A DNA stretch of 58,810 nucleotides from a virus, in the IMG/VR virus record IMGVR_UViG_3300021197_000369, positions 1 through 58,810 of that record; one strand, given 5' to 3'. Shown here one piece after another: positions 7,831 through 15,312 of the stretch; positions within the stretch are counted from its first letter, which is position 1, and every line of letters starts with the position of its first letter. Under the pieces are notes generated by a model that did no database searches, was not told where the DNA came from, and saw only the letters and a list, made by a program, of their open reading frames with translations. The position numbers and the translations under genes were made by a program.

Positions 7831-7844
7831 TATGCAAGGTCTCC
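7829..7844 (-). promoter_or_regulatory. Gene-junction seam 4
   Basis: The minus strand reads GGAGACCTTGCATAAT before the ATG at 7830. It is the GDLA end of the 7830-8219 gene and the ribosome-binding site of the 7372-7830 gene. Here the downstream gene is not a GDLA paralogue, so the seam joins unrelated modules. Confidence 0.75.
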
Positions 7845-8219
7845 AAAAGTTGTGTAGCACAAAATCTTGGGGTCACGCTCAGTGCCGCCAGTGTCTGTGC
7901 AAAAAGCAGAACCGTTACTGGCAGTGCTTTCATAAGGGAGTACCCATAATCTGTTACCAGTGCTGTCTGTATTATTGTCATCTGTTTTACCGCTTACTTG
8001 CAGACAATAATTAACCGCATCAAGAGATGCTGTATAATTACACTGCGAATCACCAGTCGCATTATCTGCAATGCTGGCAACATTAAAACTTGTGTTAACT
8101 GTCGTAGTGTCTTGATTGTAGTGTGCGTGTACCTTCGCACTACCATTCACCACATACTGCGTATCAAGTGACCCAGCGGTGCTGTGTTCAATCTGGTCTG
8201 CTACAATTTTACCAGCCAT
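7830..8219 (-). CDS. Short fibre protein of the GDLA family, copy 4
   Basis: This 129-residue protein starts MAGKIVADQIEHSTAGSLD, has TQYVVNGSAKVHAHYNQD and SIADNATGDSQCNYTASL, and ends CYTTFGDLA. It contains four cysteines. The NGSAK block matches copy 1 closely, showing a recent common ancestor or gene conversion. It shares one base with the C1q-like gene upstream. Confidence 0.65.
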   Translation of the reverse strand: MAGKIVADQIEHSTAGSLDTQYVVNGSAKVHAHYNQDTTTVNTSFNVASIADNATGDSQCNYTASLDAVNYCLQVSGKTDDNNTDSTGNRLWVLPYESTASNGSAFCTDTGGTERDPKILCYTTFGDLA

Positions 8220-8710
8220 TATGCGACAAACCTTCCTCTAAAATAAGAGTATGTTCCTTGTGGACCCACAAATGCATCACTTCCAGCATCTGATTTACCA
8301 AAAACTGAGATATAATCATTTGCAGCAAGTTCTATGAACATCCCTGTGCTACCAATTTCAAAGTCATTATTAGTAGAGTCAGATGTATCGAGTCTTAATT
8401 GTGGTTGAAAGTTTAATAGTGACCCGTTTTTTGCAAAATCAAATCTAAACACGTCATTTGCACTTCCACTTATAAAATACATTTCAAATTCATATATACC
8501 AGCTACTGGTGCAGTATATCTACAAGATGAACCATCATAATCACTTCCTCTGTTTATCTGTACCTGAGTAAAAAAAGTTACTTCTGCTGAAGAGGTTCCC
8601 AATGTTAAATCTATTCCACCGCCACCAGAACCTCCAACTGCGACTGCATGAAAAATTGAAAGGTTTGGTTGAAGCAATTGATTGCCGGATGCTTGCAATA
8701 TTGCACTCAT
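8219..8710 (-). CDS. C1q-like receptor-binding fibre domain protein
   Basis: This 163-residue protein has a glycine run (GGSGGGGIDL) and then a single beta domain with CRYTAPVAGIYEFEMYF. That matches the C1q-like domain of the protein at 4532-5632 and the general APVAGxYxF signature. Here it stands almost alone, without the long N-terminal modules of its paralogue. It ends with YSYFRGRFVA. A trimeric tip that contacts the host surface is the likely role (inference). Confidence 0.7.
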   Translation of the reverse strand: MSAILQASGNQLLQPNLSIFHAVAVGGSGGGGIDLTLGTSSAEVTFFTQVQINRGSDYDGSSCRYTAPVAGIYEFEMYFISGSANDVFRFDFAKNGSLLNFQPQLRLDTSDSTNNDFEIGSTGMFIELAANDYISVFGKSDAGSDAFVGPQGTYSYFRGRFVA

Positions 8711-9099
8711 GCTAAGTCTCCGTGAATTGTATTATTCAAGTTATCATAGTCAAGTTGAGCATCACCGGTGTCATGTTCCGCCAATGCGTTTGCTGTGTTT
8801 ATTCTATAATGAGCTGTAGTCTGTAAAGAATTATTTCCTAGGTGTGAAAACAAATAACTACCATTCAAAGAACAACTAGAAGTGATTGAGTATCTCACAG
8901 AACCCATATTATTTGTGAGTACTGAATCTGTCCTTCCGGCACCATCATCCGTTAATGAAGACGTATTAAAACTTCCTTGTATGGTATGAGTGTTGCTACT
9001 TATAGTAGCATTTAACCATTGTTTCGCTGCATGCTGCTTAGTCAGCGTAGCCGCACCGCCACTCGTGCTTTGTATAGTATCTGCTTTTAACGTACTCAT
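8707..9099 (-). CDS. Short fibre protein of the GDLA family, copy 5
   Basis: This 130-residue protein starts MSTLKADTIQSTSGGAATLT, then KQHAAKQWLNATI and SLTDDGAGRTDSVLTNNM, and ends NNTIHGDLA. It shares the anchor and the (S)LTDxGxGxFT element with copies 2 and 3 but has a distinct middle. It overlaps the upstream gene by four bases. It is probably a small tail appendage. Confidence 0.65.
   Translation of the reverse strand: MSTLKADTIQSTSGGAATLTKQHAAKQWLNATISSNTHTIQGSFNTSSLTDDGAGRTDSVLTNNMGSVRYSITSSCSLNGSYLFSHLGNNSLQTTAHYRINTANALAEHDTGDAQLDYDNLNNTIHGDLA
8708..8721 (-). promoter_or_regulatory. Gene-junction seam 5 (variant)
   Basis: The minus strand reads GGAGACTTAGCATG. It encodes GDLA with a TGA stop that overlaps the ATG of the 8219-8710 gene (ATGA). 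It is a variant of the seam found at 5631, 6005, 6421 and 7829. Confidence 0.65.
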
Positions 9100-9584
9100 A
9101 GTATCACCAATGTTCCACCCGTAGCTACTGTGACTGTTACACCGTTTGCTATTGTTATTGGCCCTGTCGCAGAAGCATTTTCTGTAGCAGCAATCGTGAC
9201 ATTACTTGATATGGTCTGGTCATTAGTTTGAAACACGTCTGTTTTAGTTTTGTTGGAACCTGACGTAAATAATGCACCAGAGACAGTAGCTGCTGTATCG
9301 TTGGCTTCAAAACGAATAGCACGTTCAGAAAATCCACGGTACACGACATACACATTGCCTGTTCCAGAACCCGGAGCCGAACTAAAGGTTAGAGTTGTTC
9401 CGGTAGCTGTGTATGCGTTGCCGGAACCCGGTTTTTGTTGGACGTTGCTTACAAATACTTCTAGCTCTTCTGATAAATTTACAGCACGATTTAGTGTAAA
9501 CGCGGTTGTAGAACCGTCGCCGTCAAAAGATTGACTGGTCGGGGTTGCTATGGATTTTGCTGGATTGCCGCCTAGATATGACAT
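9096..9584 (-). CDS. Tail fibre protein with GDGSTTAFTL module
   Basis: This 162-residue protein starts MSYLGGNPAKSIATPTSQ, followed by SFDGDGSTTAFTLNRAV and an 80-residue beta module ending VYVVYRGFSERAIRF. A repeat tail follows (QTISSNVTIAATENASATGP, then NGVTVTVATGGTLVIL). The first module is paralogous to the N-terminus of the protein at 4532-5632. The hydrophobic C-terminal ladder is typical of fibre shafts. It shares one base with the next upstream gene. Confidence 0.7.
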   Translation of the reverse strand: MSYLGGNPAKSIATPTSQSFDGDGSTTAFTLNRAVNLSEELEVFVSNVQQKPGSGNAYTATGTTLTFSSAPGSGTGNVYVVYRGFSERAIRFEANDTAATVSGALFTSGSNKTKTDVFQTNDQTISSNVTIAATENASATGPITIANGVTVTVATGGTLVIL

Positions 9585-9913
9585 TAGGTGATCTCCAGTA
9601 CCGACACCGTTACATCTGCGGCTGAAGCCTGACTTGCAGTGATTCGTAGAATATCACTTGCGTTCATAACAATTTTTTGGTCTCCGCCCACTGCAACTAA
9701 AGACGAGCCAACAGGAACAACGGCAGATTTTACAATGTGCACATTATCACCGTCGTTGTTAATTAGCTGTACGTTGACTGTAATGGTAGCGGTAAGAATA
9801 TTTGCGATATTCAGACCAATAATGGTTGTTTCTGTAGCTGACGGACAAGTATAAACGTCTGCGTTTGCCGTGCCTACCGCTGTGTCTGTAAATGTTTTAA
9901 AAGCGTTTGCCAT
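9584..9913 (-). CDS. Small virion protein
   Basis: This 109-residue protein has the content MANAFKTFTDTAVGTANADV, TCPSATETTIIGLNIANIL and SSLVAVGGDQKIVMNASD, then a beta-rich end. Proteins of this layout are common in marine phage structural operons next to fibres and adaptors. A structural role is likely; the exact place in the tail is unknown. Confidence 0.6.
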   Translation of the reverse strand: MANAFKTFTDTAVGTANADVYTCPSATETTIIGLNIANILTATITVNVQLINNDGDNVHIVKSAVVPVGSSLVAVGGDQKIVMNASDILRITASQASAADVTVSVLEIT

Positions 9914-9917
9914 GTTG

Positions 9918-10298
9918 TCATCCTAATGCAATTGCAAACGCCAAGGCGTTTGGATCCTGTTCTGTAAAACCTTGTATGCTTCCGCTAGCATCTAAGAAAA
10001 CCATTTTTTCTGCTGGTAAAGTACAAAAGACTGTACGAGTTCCTGAAGTCCAATTCACCGCAGCATCTGAATTAGTGGACTGCAAGATTGTTGTACGAGC
10101 TAATGTGGTGCCAGAGGCTGTGTAAGTTCCAATGCCTGTCTCAAAGTCCGTGCCGTCGGTGCATGTGTAATATGTAGTATTACTATTGCCTATCTGACCA
10201 AAAGTTTCAAAACCAGTGACTGCACCAGCTAAAGTATATGTGCCAGTGCCTGTTGTGGTTGTTGTTTCTTTAACACGATCTTTGAGCACTAGTGCCAT
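9918..10298 (-). CDS. Virion structural protein
   Basis: This 126-residue protein begins MALVLKDRVKETTTTTGTGT and has TLAGAVTGFETFGQIG and SGTRTVFCTLPAEKMVFLDA. This pattern (KDRVKETTxTTGTGxxxLxGA) is widespread in marine podophage and siphophage structural genes near fibres. It overlaps the upstream gene by one base. It probably forms part of the tail or fibre attachment; direct evidence is lacking. Confidence 0.6.
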   Translation of the reverse strand: MALVLKDRVKETTTTTGTGTYTLAGAVTGFETFGQIGNSNTTYYTCTDGTDFETGIGTYTASGTTLARTTILQSTNSDAAVNWTSGTRTVFCTLPAEKMVFLDASGSIQGFTEQDPNALAFAIALG

Positions 10299-10726
10299 TA
10301 CTTTAGCTCAATAGTCAGGTTGTTTGTGTTTATCCGAAAGATGTCACCAGTGGCTATCGTTTTACTAGCGTCTAAGGCCCCGATAAATAGTATGTTACCG
10401 GAACTAGCTGCGTCCACAAGAAAGGCATGCGTGATAGTGTTTGACGTGCCTGTAGATGCAGGAAACTCTATGTTTCCTGAATTCTTAACAGTTTGTGTGT
10501 CATCAGAAGCTGAAGTCAAAGTCCAGTTTGATGCCGTAACTTGCTGTCTAGCGTAATTTCCAAAGGTAGCTTCTGTTAAGGAACCAGCCTCTGCATCACT
10601 TACCGCCGTTGCTAATCCAACATAAATGCTATCACCGGGAGTCGAAAGACTTCCGGCATTGTTTTTGAAGAGAAAGCTAAGAAGCTTGTTCTCCAAATAG
10701 GTGGTTGCTGCGTTTGATGTTGCCAT
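10298..10726 (-). CDS. Virion structural protein
   Basis: This 142-residue protein begins MATSNAATTYLENKLLSFLF, contains SIYVGLATAVSDAEAGSLTE and FGNYARQQVTASNW, and ends FRINTNNLTIELK. The LENxLLxxLFrN and VGLAT blocks are typical of a phage structural family found between adaptors and fibres. A role as a minor tail or fibre-connector protein is inferred. Confidence 0.6.
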   Translation of the reverse strand: MATSNAATTYLENKLLSFLFKNNAGSLSTPGDSIYVGLATAVSDAEAGSLTEATFGNYARQQVTASNWTLTSASDDTQTVKNSGNIEFPASTGTSNTITHAFLVDAASSGNILFIGALDASKTIATGDIFRINTNNLTIELK

Positions 10727-10741
10727 CTTCTTTTACTCCTA

Positions 10742-11389
10742 TTAAGTGCGTGGCCTATCAGGTAGACCTCTCCTGTAGGCATCACTATTCTCTCTAGCTT
10801 CTGCCAAATCTTTTAGACGCTGTATTTCCTGTGCAAACCGTTGTTCATACAGTTGCATCATATCTCCTTCGCCCTTCATGTAAGTATACGCCTCGACCAA
10901 TGAACCGTAAAGAAGGACATTTGGAGCGTTAGTACTTAACCAAGTTGTACCGCTGTCCACGCCTGCCGTCAAACTTGTTGGACGATAGTAGTAATGCAGT
11001 TCTGTTGTGTAAGCTACATCTGGTGTAGGGCTAACTATGAAGTTGTTTACATCGAAAATACCGTAGTATTTTGGAGTTCCGTTAGCATTTTTATCTATCG
11101 CATACTGTTGAACAAAGTTAACATCTTTGAAATCTAAAAACGATTTACTGCCTGTGGTTGTTATCTGTAAAGAAAAAGAGGCAAGGTAATCACTAGGCAC
11201 TGACAAATACTCGCTGCCAATTGTTAAGTTTGCGTTTGCGTTTTTGCGAAATAATTCCAGATCAACAAGTGTGAACACTCGATCTTCTGCACTGCGTATG
11301 AACACAGGCAGGTTTGTCACGAAAGTTGTTTCCGTGTTTTCCGCAAAATCCTGAATAGCTGTTTTTAGCTCTGCATATGTAAAAGACAT
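10742..11389 (-). CDS. Head-tail adaptor protein (SU10-like)
   Basis: This 215-residue protein is mostly helical and begins MSFTYAELKTAIQDFAENTE followed by FIRSAEDRVFTLVDL, the start expected for SU10-type phage adaptors. The middle has SEYLSVPSDYLASFSL and the end has long helices (QLYEQRFAQEIQRLKDLAEA). Such proteins dock under the portal and continue the DNA channel of a short tail. It lies near a second adaptor-like gene at 12626-13294. The assignment rests on pattern, length and context. Confidence 0.65.
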   Translation of the reverse strand: MSFTYAELKTAIQDFAENTETTFVTNLPVFIRSAEDRVFTLVDLELFRKNANANLTIGSEYLSVPSDYLASFSLQITTTGSKSFLDFKDVNFVQQYAIDKNANGTPKYYGIFDVNNFIVSPTPDVAYTTELHYYYRPTSLTAGVDSGTTWLSTNAPNVLLYGSLVEAYTYMKGEGDMMQLYEQRFAQEIQRLKDLAEARENSDAYRRGLPDRPRT

Positions 11390-11399
11390 TTTATGTTCA

Positions 11400-12053
11400 C
11401 TATACTATTGTTATGTTTCCAACCATGCCGCTATGAGTGGTGCATTGATATACCAAAGACGTATCACTAGGCTCATGCGGAACAATAAATTGAGTTAACC
11501 CCTGAGTGCTATTGAAATTATCTGTAACACCTGTTGTAAAAGCCGAGCCGCCAGAAGAAGTTCTTATCTGTAGCGGGTGACCGCTAACATATGAAGAGTT
11601 ATCTATCAGGTAAGTGTGACCTTTGTAAAAGCTAAAATTGGGGTTGTTTCCAGCAGTAGCCCCCGGTCCAGAAAACTGATAAGCAGATCCGGTAGCCGCT
11701 GTAGTTGTATACTTGGTCACTGGACCAGAGGTTTCATCATTTAATTTAATCCAGTTACCCCCATGAGCAAAATAAAGACCGCCCGTTGCATGAACATGCG
11801 CTACAGCCCCATGATATGTGGATGCACTTGGTAAATCACTAAGAGCGGCATAATAGAATACAATTTTATTAGCACCGGAACTAACATCCAAAAGACCATT
11901 TGCATCTATGATATCAGTTAAGACATCAGAACTATTTCCTAACGCTGCATAAATTTCGTTAAAGTTGTCGTTTATTTTGTCCGCACCAGCACGAAGACTA
12001 TCTCCAGTGCCGTCGTTCGCGGTTGTTCCAATTCCTACTGCCTGCTTTGCCAT
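11400..12053 (-). CDS. Fibre protein with a C-terminal cupredoxin-like domain
   Basis: This 217-residue virion protein has three parts. Residues 1-40 (GTTANDGTGDSLRAGADKIN, NDNFNEIYAALG) are a tail-fibre N-terminal motif. Residues 65-105 (LPSASTYHGAVAHVHATGG, FAHGGNWIKL) form a small module seen in marine phage fibres. Residues 125-217 form a beta domain with GHP (His159) and then YQCTTHSGM (Cys204, His207, Met210). One His plus C-x2-H-x2-M is the full ligand set of type-1 copper proteins, with the spacing used by amicyanin. Copper binding is inference; the fold may have been kept only as a stable adhesive domain. It lies between two adaptor-region genes. Confidence 0.65.
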   Translation of the reverse strand: MAKQAVGIGTTANDGTGDSLRAGADKINDNFNEIYAALGNSSDVLTDIIDANGLLDVSSGANKIVFYYAALSDLPSASTYHGAVAHVHATGGLYFAHGGNWIKLNDETSGPVTKYTTTAATGSAYQFSGPGATAGNNPNFSFYKGHTYLIDNSSYVSGHPLQIRTSSGGSAFTTGVTDNFNSTQGLTQFIVPHEPSDTSLVYQCTTHSGMVGNITIV

Positions 12054-12626
12054 TTAACCCTCGTCGAAAGTCTTACTTGTTGAGTCGAGTGTAACATTTG
12101 TTGCATCAAAGGTCGATGTGGTTGAAGTTGCTACACCCGGAGCAACTGTTGCATTGGTGCCACCACCTCTCGTGTTTCCTACCGACGCTGTGTCCCCAGT
12201 GATAGTAATAGTGTAAGAATCACTATCTACAACAGTAATTTGATATCCTACCGACTTTTGAAGAGCAGTGGTTGAAAACCCATCAAATGCATTTGTTTTA
12301 CGAAGTATAACAACATCTGATGTGCTGCGGTTATGAGAGGGTTCAAATACAGTAATTGTTGCGGATCCAGAGGAGCCAGATTGAAAAGGATTACTTATTA
12401 AAAGTTTTTGACCTTCTGTCTCAGTCCGTTGATCTGGTCTTGGCTGATATAAAGCTTGCGGGTCAGAACCCGGGCGAATAGGTTCCAACTGAGGATGCTT
12501 TATTTCATATTCATCAGGTCCTACTTTTAAACCGTTCCACTCAGTAATCATTTCGGACAAACGGTATCTAAAACCCGATCTGTCCGAGTAGCCCCAAGCT
12601 TTTTTACCTGAAGCATATCGTGCCAT
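12054..12626 (-). CDS. Conserved structural protein of the adaptor cluster
   Basis: This 190-residue protein begins MARYASGKKAWGYSDRSGFR, then YRLSEMITEWNGLKVGPDEY and EIKHPQLEPIRP. This conserved N-terminal 50 residues is found next to adaptor genes in marine phages. The second half is Ser/Thr-rich with a domain containing SVGYQITVVDSDSYTITI. It starts one base before the stop of the adaptor-like gene. It is likely a virion protein at the head-tail joint; the function is unproven. Confidence 0.6.
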   Translation of the reverse strand: MARYASGKKAWGYSDRSGFRYRLSEMITEWNGLKVGPDEYEIKHPQLEPIRPGSDPQALYQPRPDQRTETEGQKLLISNPFQSGSSGSATITVFEPSHNRSTSDVVILRKTNAFDGFSTTALQKSVGYQITVVDSDSYTITITGDTASVGNTRGGGTNATVAPGVATSTTSTFDATNVTLDSTSKTFDEG

Positions 12627-13294
12627 TAGTTAACCCTCAGATACTGCATACTAGGTTGAATCTTGAGTGGCACACGATCTTCGTCTTCTGCCGCTGCACG
12701 TTGAAACTCTTCTTCATAAATAGACTTCAACAATTGCACACGATCTGGCGCTTTCTTTACAGACAGGTAATAGGCTAAACCAGCTACCATACAAGGTAAA
12801 AACCTGAAAGGTGCATCTCCTGTATTTACCAGTGTATCAACATCTTCAATACGCTTTACATAATAATACACTAAAGTATCGGTAGAGTTTTCTGGTGTTG
12901 CCCACAGTGTAATCTGAGGAGCTATTTGACGATCATAGTAGTACTGACTAGGACGGCCCTGTGTTGTTTTATTAGGTAAGGATAAGTACTCTGATCTAGA
13001 CATACGAGTCAGTTCAGTATCCACGTCGCTACGACGCAGAACAACTTCAAGTAAATCTGTAAAATTAGAGTTTAATGTGTATGTTGCAGTGCCTTGTGTC
13101 AAAGCTTGAGTAGATTGCTTGACAGTCCACAAGTTTAAACCACGGTTAGCCCAGTCAGCAAACATCAAGTTCATTGATCTACGCGCTGATTTAGCGTCGT
13201 AAGCGGTGCGAACCTCAAGGCCACATCGCTCATACGCTTCTTCGATAATCTCAGCTACGTCGAGATCAAAGTCTGTAGATCCTGAAGTTGCCAT
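12626..13294 (-). CDS. Head-tail adaptor / tail accessory protein (P22 gp4-like)
   Basis: This 222-residue protein has helical ends around a beta core. FDLDVAEIIEEAYERCGLEV, MNLMFADWANRGLNLW and CMVAGLAYYLSVKKAPDR match the general pattern of phage gp4-like packaged-DNA-stabilisation or adaptor proteins, with LLEVVLRR in the middle. Twelve copies normally bind the portal after packaging. It lies in the cluster 10742-13294 downstream of the capsid genes. Family assignment is by pattern only. Confidence 0.65.
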   Translation of the reverse strand: MATSGSTDFDLDVAEIIEEAYERCGLEVRTAYDAKSARRSMNLMFADWANRGLNLWTVKQSTQALTQGTATYTLNSNFTDLLEVVLRRSDVDTELTRMSRSEYLSLPNKTTQGRPSQYYYDRQIAPQITLWATPENSTDTLVYYYVKRIEDVDTLVNTGDAPFRFLPCMVAGLAYYLSVKKAPDRVQLLKSIYEEEFQRAAAEDEDRVPLKIQPSMQYLRVN

Positions 13295-13522
13295 TTATTT
13301 CTTCACTGCCTTACCTTTTTTAGCCATGACGGGTCTTTTCATTGCACCGCCACCCATCATCTTTTTAGCAATGACTTTGTTGGCTCCACCGCCACGCATA
13401 CGTTTTGGAGCTTTCATTGCACCGCCACCCATTTTTTTAGTTGTGGTTTTTTTAGTTAAACCAAAACCCATCTTTTCTGCTAACTCTTTAAGTGCAGCCA
13501 TTTGTTTTTTTGTATCAGCCAT
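13295..13522 (-). CDS. Small Lys/Gly-rich protein
   Basis: This 75-residue, strongly basic protein has three copies of a GGGAMK or GGGANK element (KKMGGGAMKAPKRM, RGGGANKVIAKK, MMGGGAMKRP) after a short helix. It belongs to a run of very basic small proteins between the capsid and the adaptors. Binding of DNA or membranes is plausible from charge alone. No family with known function was recognised. Confidence 0.6.
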   Translation of the reverse strand: MADTKKQMAALKELAEKMGFGLTKKTTTKKMGGGAMKAPKRMRGGGANKVIAKKMMGGGAMKRPVMAKKGKAVKK

Positions 13523-13979
13523 TTTGAAATCTCCTATACCTACGGTCTAAAATTAAATTCACATAGTCTTCTTTACTATAGTTTTCATAATACCCAGTCT
13601 TCTCAAGTATCTTACTAGCATCATCAAGTTCTGACAATCTTTGTATAAACACCATAGTAAAGTCAGTCTGAAAGGATAAGAGCCACAAGTCTAGTTTATT
13701 ACAGGCAAACCATTCATTCATAGCTATACAAGCAGCTTCTACTTCTTCGTATGTTTGACTGGGTTCCTCTTCCAAACAGATTATAACAGAATGTTTGTTA
13801 CTAAAATTCTTACACTGTACCGCCACAGTCTCCCATAAATCCTGCCTGCTAATACACTCAACAACTCTTAGCCTGTCATCCCTCAAAGCTTTCTTTGCAA
13901 AAGGACAAGGCGCGTACCCTAAGTCCGAGTCTACCACACTTAAATCGTTGTAAACCCACTCCTCTATGAGTTTACGCAA
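13515..13979 (-). CDS. Conserved hypothetical phage protein
   Basis: This 154-residue protein begins MRKLIEEWVYNDLSVVDS with GYAPCPFAKKALRDDR, a conserved pair in marine phage proteins. Later it has SVIICLEEEPSQTYEEVEAA and a C-terminal KTGYYENYSKEDY. The start is TTG at 13979 with GAGG nine bases upstream. The acidic, soluble profile contrasts with its basic neighbours. No catalytic motif was identified. Confidence 0.55.
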   Translation of the reverse strand: MRKLIEEWVYNDLSVVDSDLGYAPCPFAKKALRDDRLRVVECISRQDLWETVAVQCKNFSNKHSVIICLEEEPSQTYEEVEAACIAMNEWFACNKLDLWLLSFQTDFTMVFIQRLSELDDASKILEKTGYYENYSKEDYVNLILDRRYRRFQNG

Positions 13980-13980
13980 C

Positions 13981-14157
13981 TTATTTTCCTCTTGTTGGCA
14001 TATTCATTGCGCCAGCCTCTAACTTGCGAGGAGCACACATAAACTTACCTTTCTTTGCTTTTACAATCTTGTCGCCCTTTTTTTTCAAAATACCACGCTC
14101 TACAAGCAAATCTTTTTGTGTGTAAACACCGTCCCCGGTAACATCTTTGCGGCTCAT
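13981..14157 (-). CDS. Small basic protein, unknown
   Basis: This 58-residue gene has ATG at 14157, an AAGGAAG site upstream and an ATGA overlap with the preceding gene. The protein reads MSRKDVTGDGVYTQKDLLVE, then a basic stretch with KKKGDKIVKAKKGKF and CAPRKLEAGAMNM, ending TRGK. It lies in the basic-protein cluster. A virion-packaged DNA-binding role is possible but untested. Confidence 0.65.
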   Translation of the reverse strand: MSRKDVTGDGVYTQKDLLVERGILKKKGDKIVKAKKGKFMCAPRKLEAGAMNMPTRGK

Positions 14158-14432
14158 TTTTTCTTCCTTCTTACTGCTTTAACACGTCTTGGCTTACCCG
14201 CTGGCTGACCTAAACGTTTCTTCTGCGATATTCTACTACGTTTTTCAGCGGCTGTCATTTCGCTCCCTGTTTTGGGAGTTTTAGAACTAATGCGTTTGGA
14301 GGGGCGGCAATATGGAGTACCCCGTTTTTCACCCTTGCGACGCCCACACGGTTTACCCGTTCTCTGGTCCGTCCACTTTTCCTTGAACCATCTTTTAAGC
14401 GCCAAGCCACTCTTTGTTTTCCTTACCGCCAT
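14154..14432 (-). CDS. Very basic small protein (DUF5872-like)
   Basis: This 92-residue protein starts MAVRKTKSGLALKRWFKEKW, has TGKPCGRRKGEKRGTPYCRP, and ends in a run of Lys/Arg. The KSGLALKRWFKExW start and the CGR..YCRPS pair match the small DUF5872-type family in marine phages. Two cysteines and the charge suggest nucleic acid binding. The biological role is unknown. Confidence 0.65.
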   Translation of the reverse strand: MAVRKTKSGLALKRWFKEKWTDQRTGKPCGRRKGEKRGTPYCRPSKRISSKTPKTGSEMTAAEKRSRISQKKRLGQPAGKPRRVKAVRRKKK

Positions 14433-14445
14433 GCTTTTTCCAAAC

Positions 14446-14925
14446 TTACAAAATCACCGTAAATAACAAAACAAACAAGCCAAAAGTCACAAGTATAACA
14501 GCACCGATCAAAACAACTTGCTGCATGACTTCTTCAAATTCTTTTGCCTCTTGCAGCTTTTTACGGCGTTCAACAGCAGCCTGTTCCTTTGCCTGTTGTA
14601 TACGTCTTGCTCTTTCATCTACAATACTTTGCCAAGTGCCCGGACCAAATCGTAAATCAACAAGTGTACGCATCTCCTGAACTTTTTCTTGAGCTAGTCT
14701 AGCGTCTATTATTTCTTGAGCAACAGTCTTTATACCAAACTGATCCCCAAGACTAACTCCAGATTTTTTTGTACGTTGCTCCTGTACCTGCTTTTCACCT
14801 GTCAATAGATTGTCTATCTGACCTGCTATTGCACCTAGGTCCTTGGCTGTATTTACATTCTCCTTTATGAACTTAACAGACTGCTGGACTAAAGCGATCC
14901 CCGTCAGCACCTCTGCCACAACCAT
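14446..14925 (-). CDS. Membrane-anchored coiled-coil protein
   Basis: This 159-residue protein has a long central helix (residues 75-135, rich in Glu/Lys/Gln with VDERARRIQQAKEQAAVERR) and one C-terminal transmembrane segment (VVLIGAVILVTFGLFVLLFT). A GGGAG site precedes the ATG. Spanin-like, holin-like or virion-membrane roles are all possible; the soluble coiled coil with a C-terminal anchor suits an inner-membrane protein. No family was recognised. Confidence 0.55.
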   Translation of the reverse strand: MVVAEVLTGIALVQQSVKFIKENVNTAKDLGAIAGQIDNLLTGEKQVQEQRTKKSGVSLGDQFGIKTVAQEIIDARLAQEKVQEMRTLVDLRFGPGTWQSIVDERARRIQQAKEQAAVERRKKLQEAKEFEEVMQQVVLIGAVILVTFGLFVLLFTVIL

Positions 14926-14935
14926 TTTTTTCTCC

Positions 14936-15136
14936 CTATCGTGGCTTTAACCTTATACAGCCACTGTCAATATATTGTCGTAGTTTTGTATTTATATGTT
15001 CCGCCTTTGGCTTTTTTATTTTTTCCGCCTGTGCCGTAGTTTGCGGCTCCGACTTTTCTACACTTTGCAATTGCACCGCTTGCGTACGCCGACGGGAAAA
15101 CTTTATAGCGTCGTTTAACCTTGTGATAGCATGCAT
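14936..15136 (-). CDS. Small basic protein, unknown
   Basis: This 66-residue protein begins MHAITRLNDAIKFSRRRTQA and ends DSGCIRLKPR. It is basic with a disordered, Glu/Lys/Gln-rich middle. It follows the small gene at 15139-15312 by two bases, so the two are probably translated together. No family was recognised. Confidence 0.5.
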   Translation of the reverse strand: MHAITRLNDAIKFSRRRTQAVQLQSVEKSEPQTTAQAEKIKKPKAEHINTKLRQYIDSGCIRLKPR

Positions 15137-15138
15137 CT

Positions 15139-15312
15139 TTAGGCATTCCTTTGTTTCCTTCTTGGGCGTTTAGTTACTTTTCTATTGTTACTTTGAACGA
15201 TCCCGCATCCTCTAGCTATGTTGGGGTTGTTGGTCGGCCTCTTCCTAGCGAACTTGCGTTTCTGCGGTGGTTTGGATATTTGGTTTGCGATTGACCCACG
15301 CGAGATTGCCAT
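15139..15312 (-). CDS. Small basic protein with NPNIARGCG motif
   Basis: This 57-residue gene overlaps the 3' end of the membrane protein gene 15245-15478 in another frame. Its ATG at 15312 has GGAG seven bases upstream. The protein is MAISRGSIANQISKPP, a basic linker, NPNIARGCGIV and a Lys/Arg-rich end. The NPNIARGCG core followed by N-x-R-K is a pattern I recognise from tiny basic proteins in marine phage structural operons. The function is unknown; DNA condensation is a guess. Confidence 0.65.
   Translation of the reverse strand: MAISRGSIANQISKPPQKRKFARKRPTNNPNIARGCGIVQSNNRKVTKRPRRKQRNA

Noticed and set aside
5632-9099. Diversity-generating retroelement
   Set aside because: No reverse transcriptase, template repeat or C-type lectin variable region was found; variation appears to rely on paralogous modules.
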